Shown piece by piece: positions 17,361-25,467 of a stretch of DNA of 64,000 nucleotides. The position numbers and the translations under genes were made by a program. The notes under the pieces are model-generated. The model saw nothing but the letters and a program-made list of their open reading frames with translations. It did not search any database and was not told where the DNA came from. Location of the stretch: assembly GCF_000015245.1 (NCBI RefSeq), contig NC_008700.1, positions 874,001-938,000 on the forward strand, given 5' to 3'. Positions within the stretch are counted from its first letter, which is position 1. Each line of letters begins with the position of its first letter. Source of the DNA: Shewanella amazonensis SB2B. GTDB taxonomy: Bacteria > Pseudomonadota > Gammaproteobacteria > Enterobacterales > Shewanellaceae.

Positions 17361-18275
17361 TCAGGGGTTGATGCGGGTTGGCATGCCGGTACGGGCTTCC
17401 AGCAGACGCTTGAGCACGAAGGAGTCGGTTTCGGCATGAGCAACAAAGCGGCTGATGGCCGTGGGTAGAGTCAGTGGCACAGGCTCGGCAGAATCAAACT
17501 CAGCCTGAGTACGTGACAGCGGCTGGTGCACTTCGAGGTAGCGCGCGCCATCGGGCTCTTCGGTGGCCTTGATGGGCTGGTTCACAAACTGCACCCGGGT
17601 ACCCACGGGCACACTGTTGAACAGATGCTCGATGTCGGTGTCACGCAGACGCACACAGCCCTGGCTTACTCTCAAACCAATACCAAAGGTGGCGTTGGTG
17701 CCGTGGATGGCGTAAAGGTTGCCAATATAAAGTGCAAAGAGCCCCATGGGGTTGTCGGGGCCAGCCGGCCACACGGGGGGCAGGGTCACGCCCTTGGCTG
17801 CATATTCCTTGCGGATACGCGCAGTGGGAGTCCAGGTTGGGTTGGCGCGTTTACGCTGCACCGTGGTGACCCAGTTTTCCGGGGTGTCACGGCCTACCTG
17901 GCCAATCCCTATGGGCAGTACTTCCACGATTTTTTTGCCCTTGGGGTAATAATAGAGCCGCATCTCGGCGATGTTGATCACTATGCCTTCCCTGGGCGCA
18001 TCGGGCAGGATCAGCTGATGGGGAATGATCAGGGTACTGCCTGGCTTGGGCAGGAAGGGGTCGACCCCCGGGTTGGCTTCCATCAGGTTTGACAGACCCA
18101 ACTGAAACTGAGCGGCTATGTCTTCGAGGGTGCGCTTATCGTCAGGCACAACATAATACTGGTTTTCTCCCACCAAACGGCTGTCTTTGGCTGGCAGGGG
18201 ATAGATCACCGCCAGTGCCGATTGGCAGAAGCTGATGAGGCTGAAAAATATGACGAGGCTAAAAACAGGTTTCAT
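17361..18275 (-). CDS. L,D-transpeptidase with LysM-like domain
   Basis: 304 residues. A signal peptide (about 1-22) is followed by a LysM-like segment at about 40-90 (DIAAQFQLGLSNLMEANPGV), then a YkuD catalytic domain at about 95-235. The active site is HGTNATFGIGLRVSQGCVRL, whose Cys is the nucleophile and whose His and Arg complete the site. Such periplasmic enzymes form 3-3 crosslinks in peptidoglycan or attach lipoproteins to it (ErfK/YcfS/YbiS type). The gene is single and lies 128 bases downstream of norR on the same strand. Confidence 0.92.
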   Translation of the reverse strand: MKPVFSLVIFFSLISFCQSALAVIYPLPAKDSRLVGENQYYVVPDDKRTLEDIAAQFQLGLSNLMEANPGVDPFLPKPGSTLIIPHQLILPDAPREGIVINIAEMRLYYYPKGKKIVEVLPIGIGQVGRDTPENWVTTVQRKRANPTWTPTARIRKEYAAKGVTLPPVWPAGPDNPMGLFALYIGNLYAIHGTNATFGIGLRVSQGCVRLRDTDIEHLFNSVPVGTRVQFVNQPIKATEEPDGARYLEVHQPLSRTQAEFDSAEPVPLTLPTAISRFVAHAETDSFVLKRLLEARTGMPTRINP

Positions 18276-18403
18276 CTGACTCTATTGACTCTCACTGGTG
18301 CGGCACAATCCTGAGCCTGTGGGATACCTTGATGTCTGACTCCATGGCAGAGCAGGCATCCTCATCGAATTCGCGCAGAATTTCAACTGCTATTTGACAA
18401 TAA

Positions 18404-19924
18404 TTATTTCAATCCGAGCCGTTTGGCCAGCCGGTGCAGGTTACCGGGATCCAGTCCAAGTGCTCTGGCGGTGGAGGCCCAGTTACCGCGATTGGCGCTG
18501 AGGATCTGGCCTATGTAAGCCGCCTGAAATGCGTCAGTAGCCTCCTTGAGGTTTTTGCCTTCCACCTGAGCGCCCGTCACCGGGCTTTGCACTGGCAGTG
18601 ATGCGCTCTGGCCACCGATGGCGAGCATCTGGGGCTCTATCATCACGGCGCCGTCGTCGCTGGCGGCTCTGGCCAGGGTGGCAGCCCTTTTTATCACGTG
18701 TTCAAGCTCGCGCACGTTGCCCGGCCAGTCATGGTTTTTCAGGCGACTCAGGGCGTCGGGCCTTATTCTGAGCACCGACAGCCCGAGAGACTTGCGGCTC
18801 TGCTCAAGAAAATGACCGCACAGGGGGCCAAGATCTTCCGGCCGCTCCCTCAGCGGCGGCACGTGAAGCGGGAAAACACTGAGACGATGATACAGATCAG
18901 CGCGGAAACGACCGGCCAGTACTTCCTGTTTCAGATCCTTATTGGTGGCGGCAATAATGCGTACATCCACCTTGAGGCTGCGGTCATCGCCGATGCGCTG
19001 CACATCACCGTATTGCAGTACACGGAGGAGCTTTGCCTGCAGTCCCAGTGGCAGCTCACCGATTTCGTCCAAGAACAAGGTGCCCTTGTCGGCAGTTTCA
19101 AATTTACCGCTGCGGTGACTGATGGCGCCGGTAAAGGCCCCTTTCACATGGCCAAAAAGCTCACTTTCGGCCACCGATTCAGGCAGGGCGGCGCAGTTGA
19201 GGTACACCAGTGCTTTATTGGCCCGTGGGCTGGCTTGGTGCACGGCGCGGGCGACCAGCTCCTTGCCTGTACCTGTTTCGCCCAGTATGAGTACACTCAG
19301 ATCCGTGCCTGCCACCGCCAGAATTTCCTGACGCAGGCTCTCCATCACAGGGGCATTGCCTACCATGGGCGGGGTATCGTTATTTGCCTCGCGACTGCCA
19401 TGACCAAGCAGCGACACCCGCTCCAATTTATCCAGCAGCAGGGCATTTTTCAAAGATGCAGCACTTAAGGCGCCAAGTGCTCTGAGCTCCATGGTGCCCA
19501 GATTATCGAATCGCTGCGGGTCGAAGGCATCCAGTGTCAGGGCGCCTATCAATTTTTCATCGTCAAACAGTGGCAGGCCAATGCAGGCGTGCACGTGCAG
19601 CCTGTCCTCCTGATTGGGAATAAGGCCGTCGTAAGGGTCTGGCAGGGCACTGTCGGCGGGGAAGCGTACCAGATCGCCTGCTCTGGCAATGGCTTCGAGG
19701 CGCGGGTGGCTGTCGATGGCAAAGTGGCGTCCGGCCACGTCTTCGGCCAGCCCTGCCGTGGCAAGGGGCACAAAATGGCGGTCGCGGAATTCCAGCAGCG
19801 CGGCGGCATCACAACCCAGATTGGCTTTAACTGTGTCCACCAGTCTGGCAAAGCGGTCACGGTGCGACAAGCCGGAAGTGATGTCCAGTGCGATGCGGGT
19901 GAGCAGGGTTTGGTTGAGCGGCAT
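18404..19924 (-). CDS. norR: NorR, nitric-oxide-responsive sigma-54 activator
   Basis: 506 residues from the ATG at 19924. This start places the first residues (MPLNQTLLTRIALDI) as in known NorR proteins; in-frame ATGs at 19966 and 19990 would add 14 or 22 residues, and none has a strong ribosome site. Order: GAF domain (about 15-160) that senses NO through non-heme iron, AAA+ domain with Walker A GETGTGKE, the GAFTGA loop that contacts sigma-54, and a C-terminal Fis-type helix-turn-helix (ARALGLDPGNLHRLAKRLG). It lies just downstream of norB on the same strand. A GT-N7-AC site sits 62 bases upstream of this start. Confidence 0.92.
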   Translation of the reverse strand: MPLNQTLLTRIALDITSGLSHRDRFARLVDTVKANLGCDAAALLEFRDRHFVPLATAGLAEDVAGRHFAIDSHPRLEAIARAGDLVRFPADSALPDPYDGLIPNQEDRLHVHACIGLPLFDDEKLIGALTLDAFDPQRFDNLGTMELRALGALSAASLKNALLLDKLERVSLLGHGSREANNDTPPMVGNAPVMESLRQEILAVAGTDLSVLILGETGTGKELVARAVHQASPRANKALVYLNCAALPESVAESELFGHVKGAFTGAISHRSGKFETADKGTLFLDEIGELPLGLQAKLLRVLQYGDVQRIGDDRSLKVDVRIIAATNKDLKQEVLAGRFRADLYHRLSVFPLHVPPLRERPEDLGPLCGHFLEQSRKSLGLSVLRIRPDALSRLKNHDWPGNVRELEHVIKRAATLARAASDDGAVMIEPQMLAIGGQSASLPVQSPVTGAQVEGKNLKEATDAFQAAYIGQILSANRGNWASTARALGLDPGNLHRLAKRLGLK

Positions 19925-19985
19925 TGAGGTAGACTGCCCCGATATGAATGGCGTTGGGGTCAGCATACTCTGGTTGGGGGAAATT

Positions 19986-19996
19986 GTCATTTTGAC
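19986..19996. promoter_or_regulatory. Candidate NorR-type site upstream of norR
   Basis: GTCATTTTGAC matches GT-N7-AC and is a perfect palindrome extended to TGTCATTTTGACA. It lies between the norB stop and norR, and overlaps the ATG at 19990, which is one argument for a downstream start. A single copy without a visible sigma-54 promoter makes function uncertain. Confidence 0.45.
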
Positions 19997-20025
19997 ATGG
20001 GGGCGCACAGCGCCCCCTATTAAGG

Positions 20026-22302
20026 TTAGATAGTGGAGGTTTGGATAGCGGCCACAGTGCGGCGTGACATTGCCTTGCGAACAATATCCACCAGGAACAT
20101 GGCCAGCAGCAGACCACCGACGCTGAAGATAACGTCGCCGAACACCCGCATCCACACCAGAGTTTCCACCGTGGAGGAGTGGATAACCGCTGGTGAGCGG
20201 GCAAACCAGTAACCGTTTTCAATCACAGCGAAGAACTGGGTGATACCCATGGGCAGCAGCGACATAAATACCATGGCTGCCAGGCCTAGGTTCAGACTCC
20301 AGAACGCGCCCTTGAGCAGCTTCTCATTCCAGGGCATTTCCAGGGTCAGGCCGCGCAGACAAGAGAGCATCAAACCTATACCCAGCATGCCGTACACGCC
20401 CATGAAGGCAGCGTGGCCGTGGGTTGCCGTGGTGTTCAGACCCTGAATAAAGTAGAGCGAGATTGGAGGATTAATCAGGAAGCCGAGTACGCCGGCACCC
20501 ACCAGGTTCCAGAAGGCCGTGGCGACGAAGAACATGATGGCCCAGTGGTAGCGCTGCATCCAGGGGGCTGCATGACGCAGGCGATAGCTTTCAACCGCTT
20601 CAAAACCAATCAGAGCCAAGGGAACCACTTCCAGTGCCGAGAAGATAGAGCCCCAGGCGATGATGGAGTTGGTGGTGCCGGTAAAGTACAGGTGGTGCAG
20701 GGTGCCGATAAGGCCACCGGTAAGGAAGATTACAGTGGCGAAGAGCACGGCAGCATTGGCATTGCGGGCACGGATCAGACCCAGACGAACCAGCAGCAGG
20801 GCGATAACCGAGGTGGCAAAGGTTTCAAAGAAGCCTTCTACCCACAGGTGCACTACCCACCAGCGCCAGTATTCGGCCATCGCCAGGTTGGTGTGTTTGC
20901 CCATAAAGAGGCCCGCACCGTAGAAGAGGCCAATGGCAACGCAGGAGGCGTAGAGCACCCAAATCACAGGACGCATCTCACCTTGCAGCTTAAGAGCGGG
21001 GCGAATAGCGGCAGTGACCAGAGTCAGCCAAATCATCAGGCCCGCCAGCAGCAGAATCTGCCATACTCGGCCAAGGTCTACATATTCATAGCCCTGGTGA
21101 CCGAAGAGGAAGTTGTTGTCGAGGCTGAAATACTGCTGAACACCCAACCATTCACCGGCCATGGAACCCAGAACCACCACGACCAGAGCAACCCAGAGTA
21201 CATTCACACCAAGACGCTGATACTTTGGCTCATAACCCGACAGTGCAGGGGCGATGTAAAGACCTGTGCCAAGCCAGGCAGTGGCAATCCAGAACACGGC
21301 CAGCTGGGTGTGCCAGGTACGGGTGACCGAATAAGGCAGGATCTCGGCCAGTGGCAGACCGTAGAACTGTTGACCTTCCACCGCATAGTGGGCAGTGATG
21401 CCCCCCAGTACTATCTGCAGCAGGAACAGGCCAATGGCGGTGATGAAATACTTGCCCACGGCCTTTTGTGATGGGGTAGGCTTGAAGCGGAACAGGGGGT
21501 CTTCTTTTGCTGGCTCTGGCAGTGGATGGGCCTTACCTGCTGCGTGATACCACACCAGACCGCCAATCCCGGCTATCAGGGTGACAATACTCAAAATCGA
21601 CCAGACGATATTGTCTGAGGTGGGGGTATTGCCAAGCTGAGGATCGTAGGGCCAGTTGGCTGTGTAGGTGTAAGTTTCACCGGGGCGCTCAGTGATGGCC
21701 GCCCAGGCACTCCAGAATACGAAGGCGTTGAGCTGCTGACGATTTTCAAGGTCGGGGATGGTGCCTTCCTTCATGGCATACTGCTCACGCAGAGTTTGCA
21801 TGGAGGCATCGTCACCGAAGAGTGCCACATAGTGCTCAACCACCTGACCAATAGCCTCGATGCGTGTTGCGCTCAGCTGCACTTCCAGTTTATCGCCGTT
21901 GTTAAACAGGGTGTTGCGGCGCATATCGTCCCGCAGCGCCTGTTCAAGCGCGGCCTGCTGCGACTTATCCAGTTCAGCAAAGGCTTTGCCATACTGGTTT
22001 TGGGCGCTGATATTCAGCCAGGCTTCGGCCTCACGGTGTAACCAGTCGGCTGACCAGTCGGGCGCCACATAGGAGCCATGGCCCCAAATAGAGCCCAGTT
22101 GGTGCCCACCCATGGAGCGCCAAACCAGCTGGCCGCGAAGGATGTCGTTTTTGCTGTAAAGCGTTTGACCGCTTTCACTGGTGAAGGCATCCGGAATGGG
22201 AGGCATCTCCCGATAGATTTCACTGCCAAGACTCAGCAGTACGGTGAAGGAGGCAATCAGCACTATTAGCAGTGCAATTGCCGTTTTGCGAAGTGAACTC
22301 AT
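20026..22302 (-). CDS. norB: Quinol-dependent nitric oxide reductase (single-subunit qNor)
   Basis: 758 residues, the usual length of qNor, in which an extra N-terminal segment is fused to the NorB catalytic subunit. The start is the ATG at 22302 with an AGAGAGG ribosome site; the frame stays open to 22359 without support. About 14 membrane helices can be traced. A periplasmic domain lies between the first two helices (about 35-225, with QLGSIWGHGSYVAPDWSADW). The heme-copper-oxidase core carries conserved His in HTQLAVFWIATAWLG, WRWWVVHLWVEGFFE, HHLYFTG and TTATHGHAAFMGVYGM. It reduces 2 NO to N2O with electrons from quinol at the inner membrane. The upstream region has a sigma-54 promoter and three NorR-type sites, so NO induction is expected. 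Confidence 0.95.
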   Translation of the reverse strand: MSSLRKTAIALLIVLIASFTVLLSLGSEIYREMPPIPDAFTSESGQTLYSKNDILRGQLVWRSMGGHQLGSIWGHGSYVAPDWSADWLHREAEAWLNISAQNQYGKAFAELDKSQQAALEQALRDDMRRNTLFNNGDKLEVQLSATRIEAIGQVVEHYVALFGDDASMQTLREQYAMKEGTIPDLENRQQLNAFVFWSAWAAITERPGETYTYTANWPYDPQLGNTPTSDNIVWSILSIVTLIAGIGGLVWYHAAGKAHPLPEPAKEDPLFRFKPTPSQKAVGKYFITAIGLFLLQIVLGGITAHYAVEGQQFYGLPLAEILPYSVTRTWHTQLAVFWIATAWLGTGLYIAPALSGYEPKYQRLGVNVLWVALVVVVLGSMAGEWLGVQQYFSLDNNFLFGHQGYEYVDLGRVWQILLLAGLMIWLTLVTAAIRPALKLQGEMRPVIWVLYASCVAIGLFYGAGLFMGKHTNLAMAEYWRWWVVHLWVEGFFETFATSVIALLLVRLGLIRARNANAAVLFATVIFLTGGLIGTLHHLYFTGTTNSIIAWGSIFSALEVVPLALIGFEAVESYRLRHAAPWMQRYHWAIMFFVATAFWNLVGAGVLGFLINPPISLYFIQGLNTTATHGHAAFMGVYGMLGIGLMLSCLRGLTLEMPWNEKLLKGAFWSLNLGLAAMVFMSLLPMGITQFFAVIENGYWFARSPAVIHSSTVETLVWMRVFGDVIFSVGGLLLAMFLVDIVRKAMSRRTVAAIQTSTI

Positions 22303-22342
22303 TGTGGCCTCTCTAGCGCTTGTTCTAATGTCAGCACTATAA

Positions 22343-22358
22343 GGCAGAATTCGTGCCA
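22343..22358 (-). promoter_or_regulatory. Sigma-54 (-24/-12) promoter of norB
   Basis: On the minus strand TGGCACGAATTCTGCC contains GG, ten bases, GC, and matches the TGGCAC half of the consensus exactly. Transcription would begin near 22333, leaving a leader of about 30 bases before the norB ATG. Confidence 0.8.
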
Positions 22359-22412
22359 CCTTTAAATATTCAATAATTACAGTATTTTAAATTTATTTTG
22401 TATTATTGAATT

Positions 22413-22423
22413 GTTTTTAAAAC
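22413..22423. promoter_or_regulatory. NorR-type site 1 upstream of norB
   Basis: GTTTTTAAAAC fits GT-N7-AC and is the core of a perfect 15-base palindrome (TTGTTTT, T, AAAACAA). It is the site closest to the promoter. Confidence 0.65.
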
Positions 22424-22436
22424 AATGTCGCCTGAT

Positions 22437-22447
22437 GTCATAAAGAC
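22437..22447. promoter_or_regulatory. NorR-type site 2 upstream of norB
   Basis: GTCATAAAGAC fits GT-N7-AC, and with flanks gives TGTCATAAAGACA. It shares GTCA..GAC with the site upstream of norR. Confidence 0.7.
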
Positions 22448-22456
22448 ATTTCAATT

Positions 22457-22467
22457 GTATAAATGAC
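22457..22467. promoter_or_regulatory. NorR-type site 3 upstream of norB
   Basis: GTATAAATGAC fits GT-N7-AC. Its centre is 20 bases from site 2, and site 2 is 24 bases from site 1, so the three sites are clustered at near-helical intervals. Confidence 0.6.
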
Positions 22468-22639
22468 ACTATTCAGTGCTGATGAATATTGCCGGGATCT
22501 TGATTGAAAGTGGTAACCAAGAGGATTGAGCGGGCTAAACAGCAATTAAGTCATAAAAGTCACTATAAAATATGGAATTCTATTTTGGGGTTTCGACATT
22601 AAATTTGCTTTAAAAAGTCATTATGTCGCACATTGTCTG

Positions 22640-22645
22640 TATAAT
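22640..22645 (+). promoter_or_regulatory. Candidate -10 element of nhaP2
   Basis: A perfect TATAAT lies 28 bases before the antiporter ATG. The sequence 17 bases upstream (GTCATT) is a poor -35, so this promoter is tentative. Confidence 0.35.
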
Positions 22646-22673
22646 TGTCGCGATTTATTGATGTGGAGGCGCA

Positions 22674-24392
22674 ATGATTGCAGAAAACATGAATTTGTTG
22701 TTTTTGGTCGGCGCCTTGCTGGTGGGACTCAGTGTGGTGTTAAGCCCACTGTCTTCGCGCTTGGGGGTACCCATATTGCTGGTATTCCTCGGCGTGGGGA
22801 TCCTCGCCGGAGAGGATGGCCCCGGCGGTATACAATTCAACGATTATTCCACGGCCTATCTGGTGAGCAACCTGGCGCTGGCGGTTATCCTGTTGGATGG
22901 TGGCCTTCGAACCAAGATGAGCAGCTTCAGGCTGGCGCTCTGGCCTTCGCTTTCCCTGGCGACACTTGGTGTGGCCATTACCACTGTATTAACCGGCTTG
23001 CTGGCTGCCTGGCTGTTCGACCTGAATTTGCTTATGGGGCTGCTGATTGGCGCCATTGTTGGCAGTACCGATGCGGCTGCCGTGTTTTCGCTGCTTAAGG
23101 GCAGGGCACTGAACGAGCGCGTGGGTTCGACCCTTGAAATTGAGTCGGGCAGTAACGACCCCATGGCCGTGTTTCTCACTGTTAGCCTGATTGCCATGAT
23201 AGCCGCAGGCGGGAACTTTGATGGTCCCGGGCTGATGCGCGACCTGGCGCTTCAGGCCGGTATGGGGTTGGCCGCGGGTTTTGGTGGTGGGTACCTGATA
23301 TGGCATCTCGTCAATCGCAGCGTGTTGGCAGATGGGCTCTATCCCATTTTGGTGCTGGCGGGCGGCCTGTTGCTGTTTGCCCTGTCCAGTTTGGCCGGTG
23401 GCAGCGGTATCCTGTCTATCTACCTCTATGGTCTGTTTCTTGGTAATCGTGGCATGCGCGGTAAGCACAGTACCCTGGCGGTGATGGACGGCCTGACCTG
23501 GTTGGCACAGATTGGCATGTTCCTGGTGCTGGGACTACTGCTGACGCCTTCATCATTGCTCGAGGTCCTGTTGCCCGGGTTGGTGCTGGCGCTGGGGATG
23601 ATATTTATTGCCCGGCCACTGGCAGTGTGGATAAGCCTGGCGCCCTTCAAGCGTTTTGTGGCGCGGGAGCGCTGGTTTATCAGTTGGGTGGGGCTCAGGG
23701 GAGCTGTGCCCATTATTCTGGCGGTATTCCCCATGATGGCCGGTCTACCCAATGCCGAGCTCTACTTCAACCTGGCCTTTTGTGTGGTGCTGGTATCTTT
23801 ACTGCTCCAGGGGTCTACCTTGCCGCTGGCGATGAAGCTCGCCAGGGTAGGGTTGCCGCCCAAGCCAGAGCCCATCAGCCGCGCGGGTGTCGACATCTTT
23901 CCAGCCAGCGAGTGGGAAATTTTTGTCTATCGCCTCAAACCCAATAAGTGGTGTGTGGGCGAGCCCTTAAGGCGTTTGTCTATGCCGGAAGGAACCCGCA
24001 TCGCGGCGCTGTTCAGGGAACATAATTTGCTGCACCCCTCGGGCAGTACCGAGCTTGCTGCCGACGATGTGCTGTGCGTGCTGGGCCAGGCCAAAGACTT
24101 GCCCGCCCTCAGTCAGCTCTTCAGTGAGGCGCCGGAAAACCCTGCCATGGCAGGCTTTTTTGGTGACTTTATGTTGGCTACTTCGGTACGTCTTGCGGAT
24201 TTGGCGCCGCTTTATGGCTTTGGCCTGCATGAAGACGAAGTGGGGCTGACTCTGGAAGACCTGATGCACCAAAAGCTGGGTCGCAACCCGGTAGAGGGTG
24301 ACAGCTTTGAGTGGCAGGGCTGTGATTGGGTGGTGCGTACCATGGAAGGGGATTGTCCAACCTGCCTTGGTTTGAAGCTCAAGGCAGGCTGA
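22674..24392 (+). CDS. nhaP2: NhaP2/CvrA-type K+(Na+)/H+ antiporter
   Basis: 572 residues. About 12-13 membrane helices cover residues 1-395, typical of the CPA1 family, with the ion-site motif GSTDAAAVFSLL (Asp at about 130) and ESGSNDPMAVF. This is followed by a TrkA-C-like domain (about 405-480) and a CorC/HlyC-like C-terminal domain, the layout of NhaP2 (CvrA), which expels K+ or Na+ in exchange for protons and supports osmotic adaptation. A GGAGG site lies six bases before the ATG. It is transcribed divergently from norB. Confidence 0.9.
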   Translation: MIAENMNLLFLVGALLVGLSVVLSPLSSRLGVPILLVFLGVGILAGEDGPGGIQFNDYSTAYLVSNLALAVILLDGGLRTKMSSFRLALWPSLSLATLGVAITTVLTGLLAAWLFDLNLLMGLLIGAIVGSTDAAAVFSLLKGRALNERVGSTLEIESGSNDPMAVFLTVSLIAMIAAGGNFDGPGLMRDLALQAGMGLAAGFGGGYLIWHLVNRSVLADGLYPILVLAGGLLLFALSSLAGGSGILSIYLYGLFLGNRGMRGKHSTLAVMDGLTWLAQIGMFLVLGLLLTPSSLLEVLLPGLVLALGMIFIARPLAVWISLAPFKRFVARERWFISWVGLRGAVPIILAVFPMMAGLPNAELYFNLAFCVVLVSLLLQGSTLPLAMKLARVGLPPKPEPISRAGVDIFPASEWEIFVYRLKPNKWCVGEPLRRLSMPEGTRIAALFREHNLLHPSGSTELAADDVLCVLGQAKDLPALSQLFSEAPENPAMAGFFGDFMLATSVRLADLAPLYGFGLHEDEVGLTLEDLMHQKLGRNPVEGDSFEWQGCDWVVRTMEGDCPTCLGLKLKAG

Positions 24393-24425
24393 GCTGCTGA
24401 TACCTAACGCGAATTCGAGACGCTG

Positions 24426-25373
24426 TTACTTGTAGAGCGAAGGCGCATCCTGCTCCGGGCGCGTCTTGAAGCGGCGATGCAGCCACATGTATTGTGGCAG
24501 ATTGCGGGAAATCAATGATTCGACCACCTGATTACCACGGATGGCGTCGGCGGTTTCGTCTTCACCGGGAAAGTCTTCCAGCGGCGGCAAAATCTCAATG
24601 CTGTAGCCCTTATCATCAGCGTTCCGCTCCACAAAAAACGGCAGTACCCTGGCTTTGCCCAACTTGGCCAGGGTGGTGGCTCCGGTAATGGTGGCGGCAT
24701 CCGGCACGGCAAAGAAGGGAATAAATACAGCGGAAGAGCGGCCAAAATCCTGATCGGCCGTGTACCAAATCACCTCGGCATTCCGTAAACAGCGCACCAT
24801 CTGACGCAAATCGCGCTTGGGCACCAACCCCTTATTGGAGCGCAGACGTCCTTTCACTTGCAGATATTCCATCACCGCATTGTTGTGGGGGCGATATACA
24901 CCCACACCGGGTTGAAACTGGCCAAAAATCCGTGCGCCCATTTCCAGTGGCAAACAATGTACCGCAAACAGGATAACCCCCTGACCTGCGGCAATGGTTT
25001 GCTCCACATGCTCGGTTCCCTTGATGTGCATATGCTGCTTTACACGCTCATCGCTCCACCACCAGGCACAAATGGTATCGAACACGGCTTTGCCGGTTTC
25101 TTCGAAGTTACGTTTAAACAGGGCGTCGCGCTCTGCGTCGCTCATGTTGGGGAAGCAGAGTTCCAGATTACGTCTGGCGGTATTGCTGCGACTGCCTGCC
25201 AGTATCCTTACCAGTTGGCCAAGCCCTTTACCCAGGGACATCTGCCAATGCAGGGGCAGCAGCGACAAGGCGCGCATCAATCCTACACCCAGCCATAACA
25301 GCCAGTACTTGGGGTGATACAGGTGATTGGAAAATTGGGCACTTTCTACCACTTGGGGCTCGCTCTGTTGCAA
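24426..25373 (-). CDS. lpxL: Lipid A lauroyl acyltransferase (LpxL/HtrB family)
   Basis: 315 residues with the frame opening at a TTG (25373). No ATG suits the start, and the conserved segment (NHLYHPKYWLLWLG) begins at about residue 16, so a TTG or a nearby GTG start must be used; this is uncertain. One membrane helix at about 25-45 anchors the enzyme. The catalytic HX4E motif is HCLPLE at about residue 138. It transfers an acyl chain from acyl-ACP to Kdo2-lipid IVA at the inner leaflet. It lies divergently from hldE, which makes the LPS core heptose precursor, so the two form a lipopolysaccharide locus. Confidence 0.9.
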   Translation of the reverse strand: MQQSEPQVVESAQFSNHLYHPKYWLLWLGVGLMRALSLLPLHWQMSLGKGLGQLVRILAGSRSNTARRNLELCFPNMSDAERDALFKRNFEETGKAVFDTICAWWWSDERVKQHMHIKGTEHVEQTIAAGQGVILFAVHCLPLEMGARIFGQFQPGVGVYRPHNNAVMEYLQVKGRLRSNKGLVPKRDLRQMVRCLRNAEVIWYTADQDFGRSSAVFIPFFAVPDAATITGATTLAKLGKARVLPFFVERNADDKGYSIEILPPLEDFPGEDETADAIRGNQVVESLISRNLPQYMWLHRRFKTRPEQDAPSLYK

Positions 25374-25467
25374 AAATTCGTGCTTATTCTAACGCAAAAC
25401 ATGCGCAACAGCGGGAGAAAATTGGGTACAATCCGCTTTTAGTTTCGGCAAATTCAATGTGAGTACT

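Larger units (their letters stand above)
22303..22673. other. Divergent norB / nhaP2 control region
   Basis: These 371 bases hold no gene. From the norB side: a -24/-12 promoter, a strongly AT-rich block (about 22360-22412) that could bend or bind IHF, three GT-N7-AC sites, then sequence with a candidate -10 element serving the antiporter gene. Confidence 0.8.
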
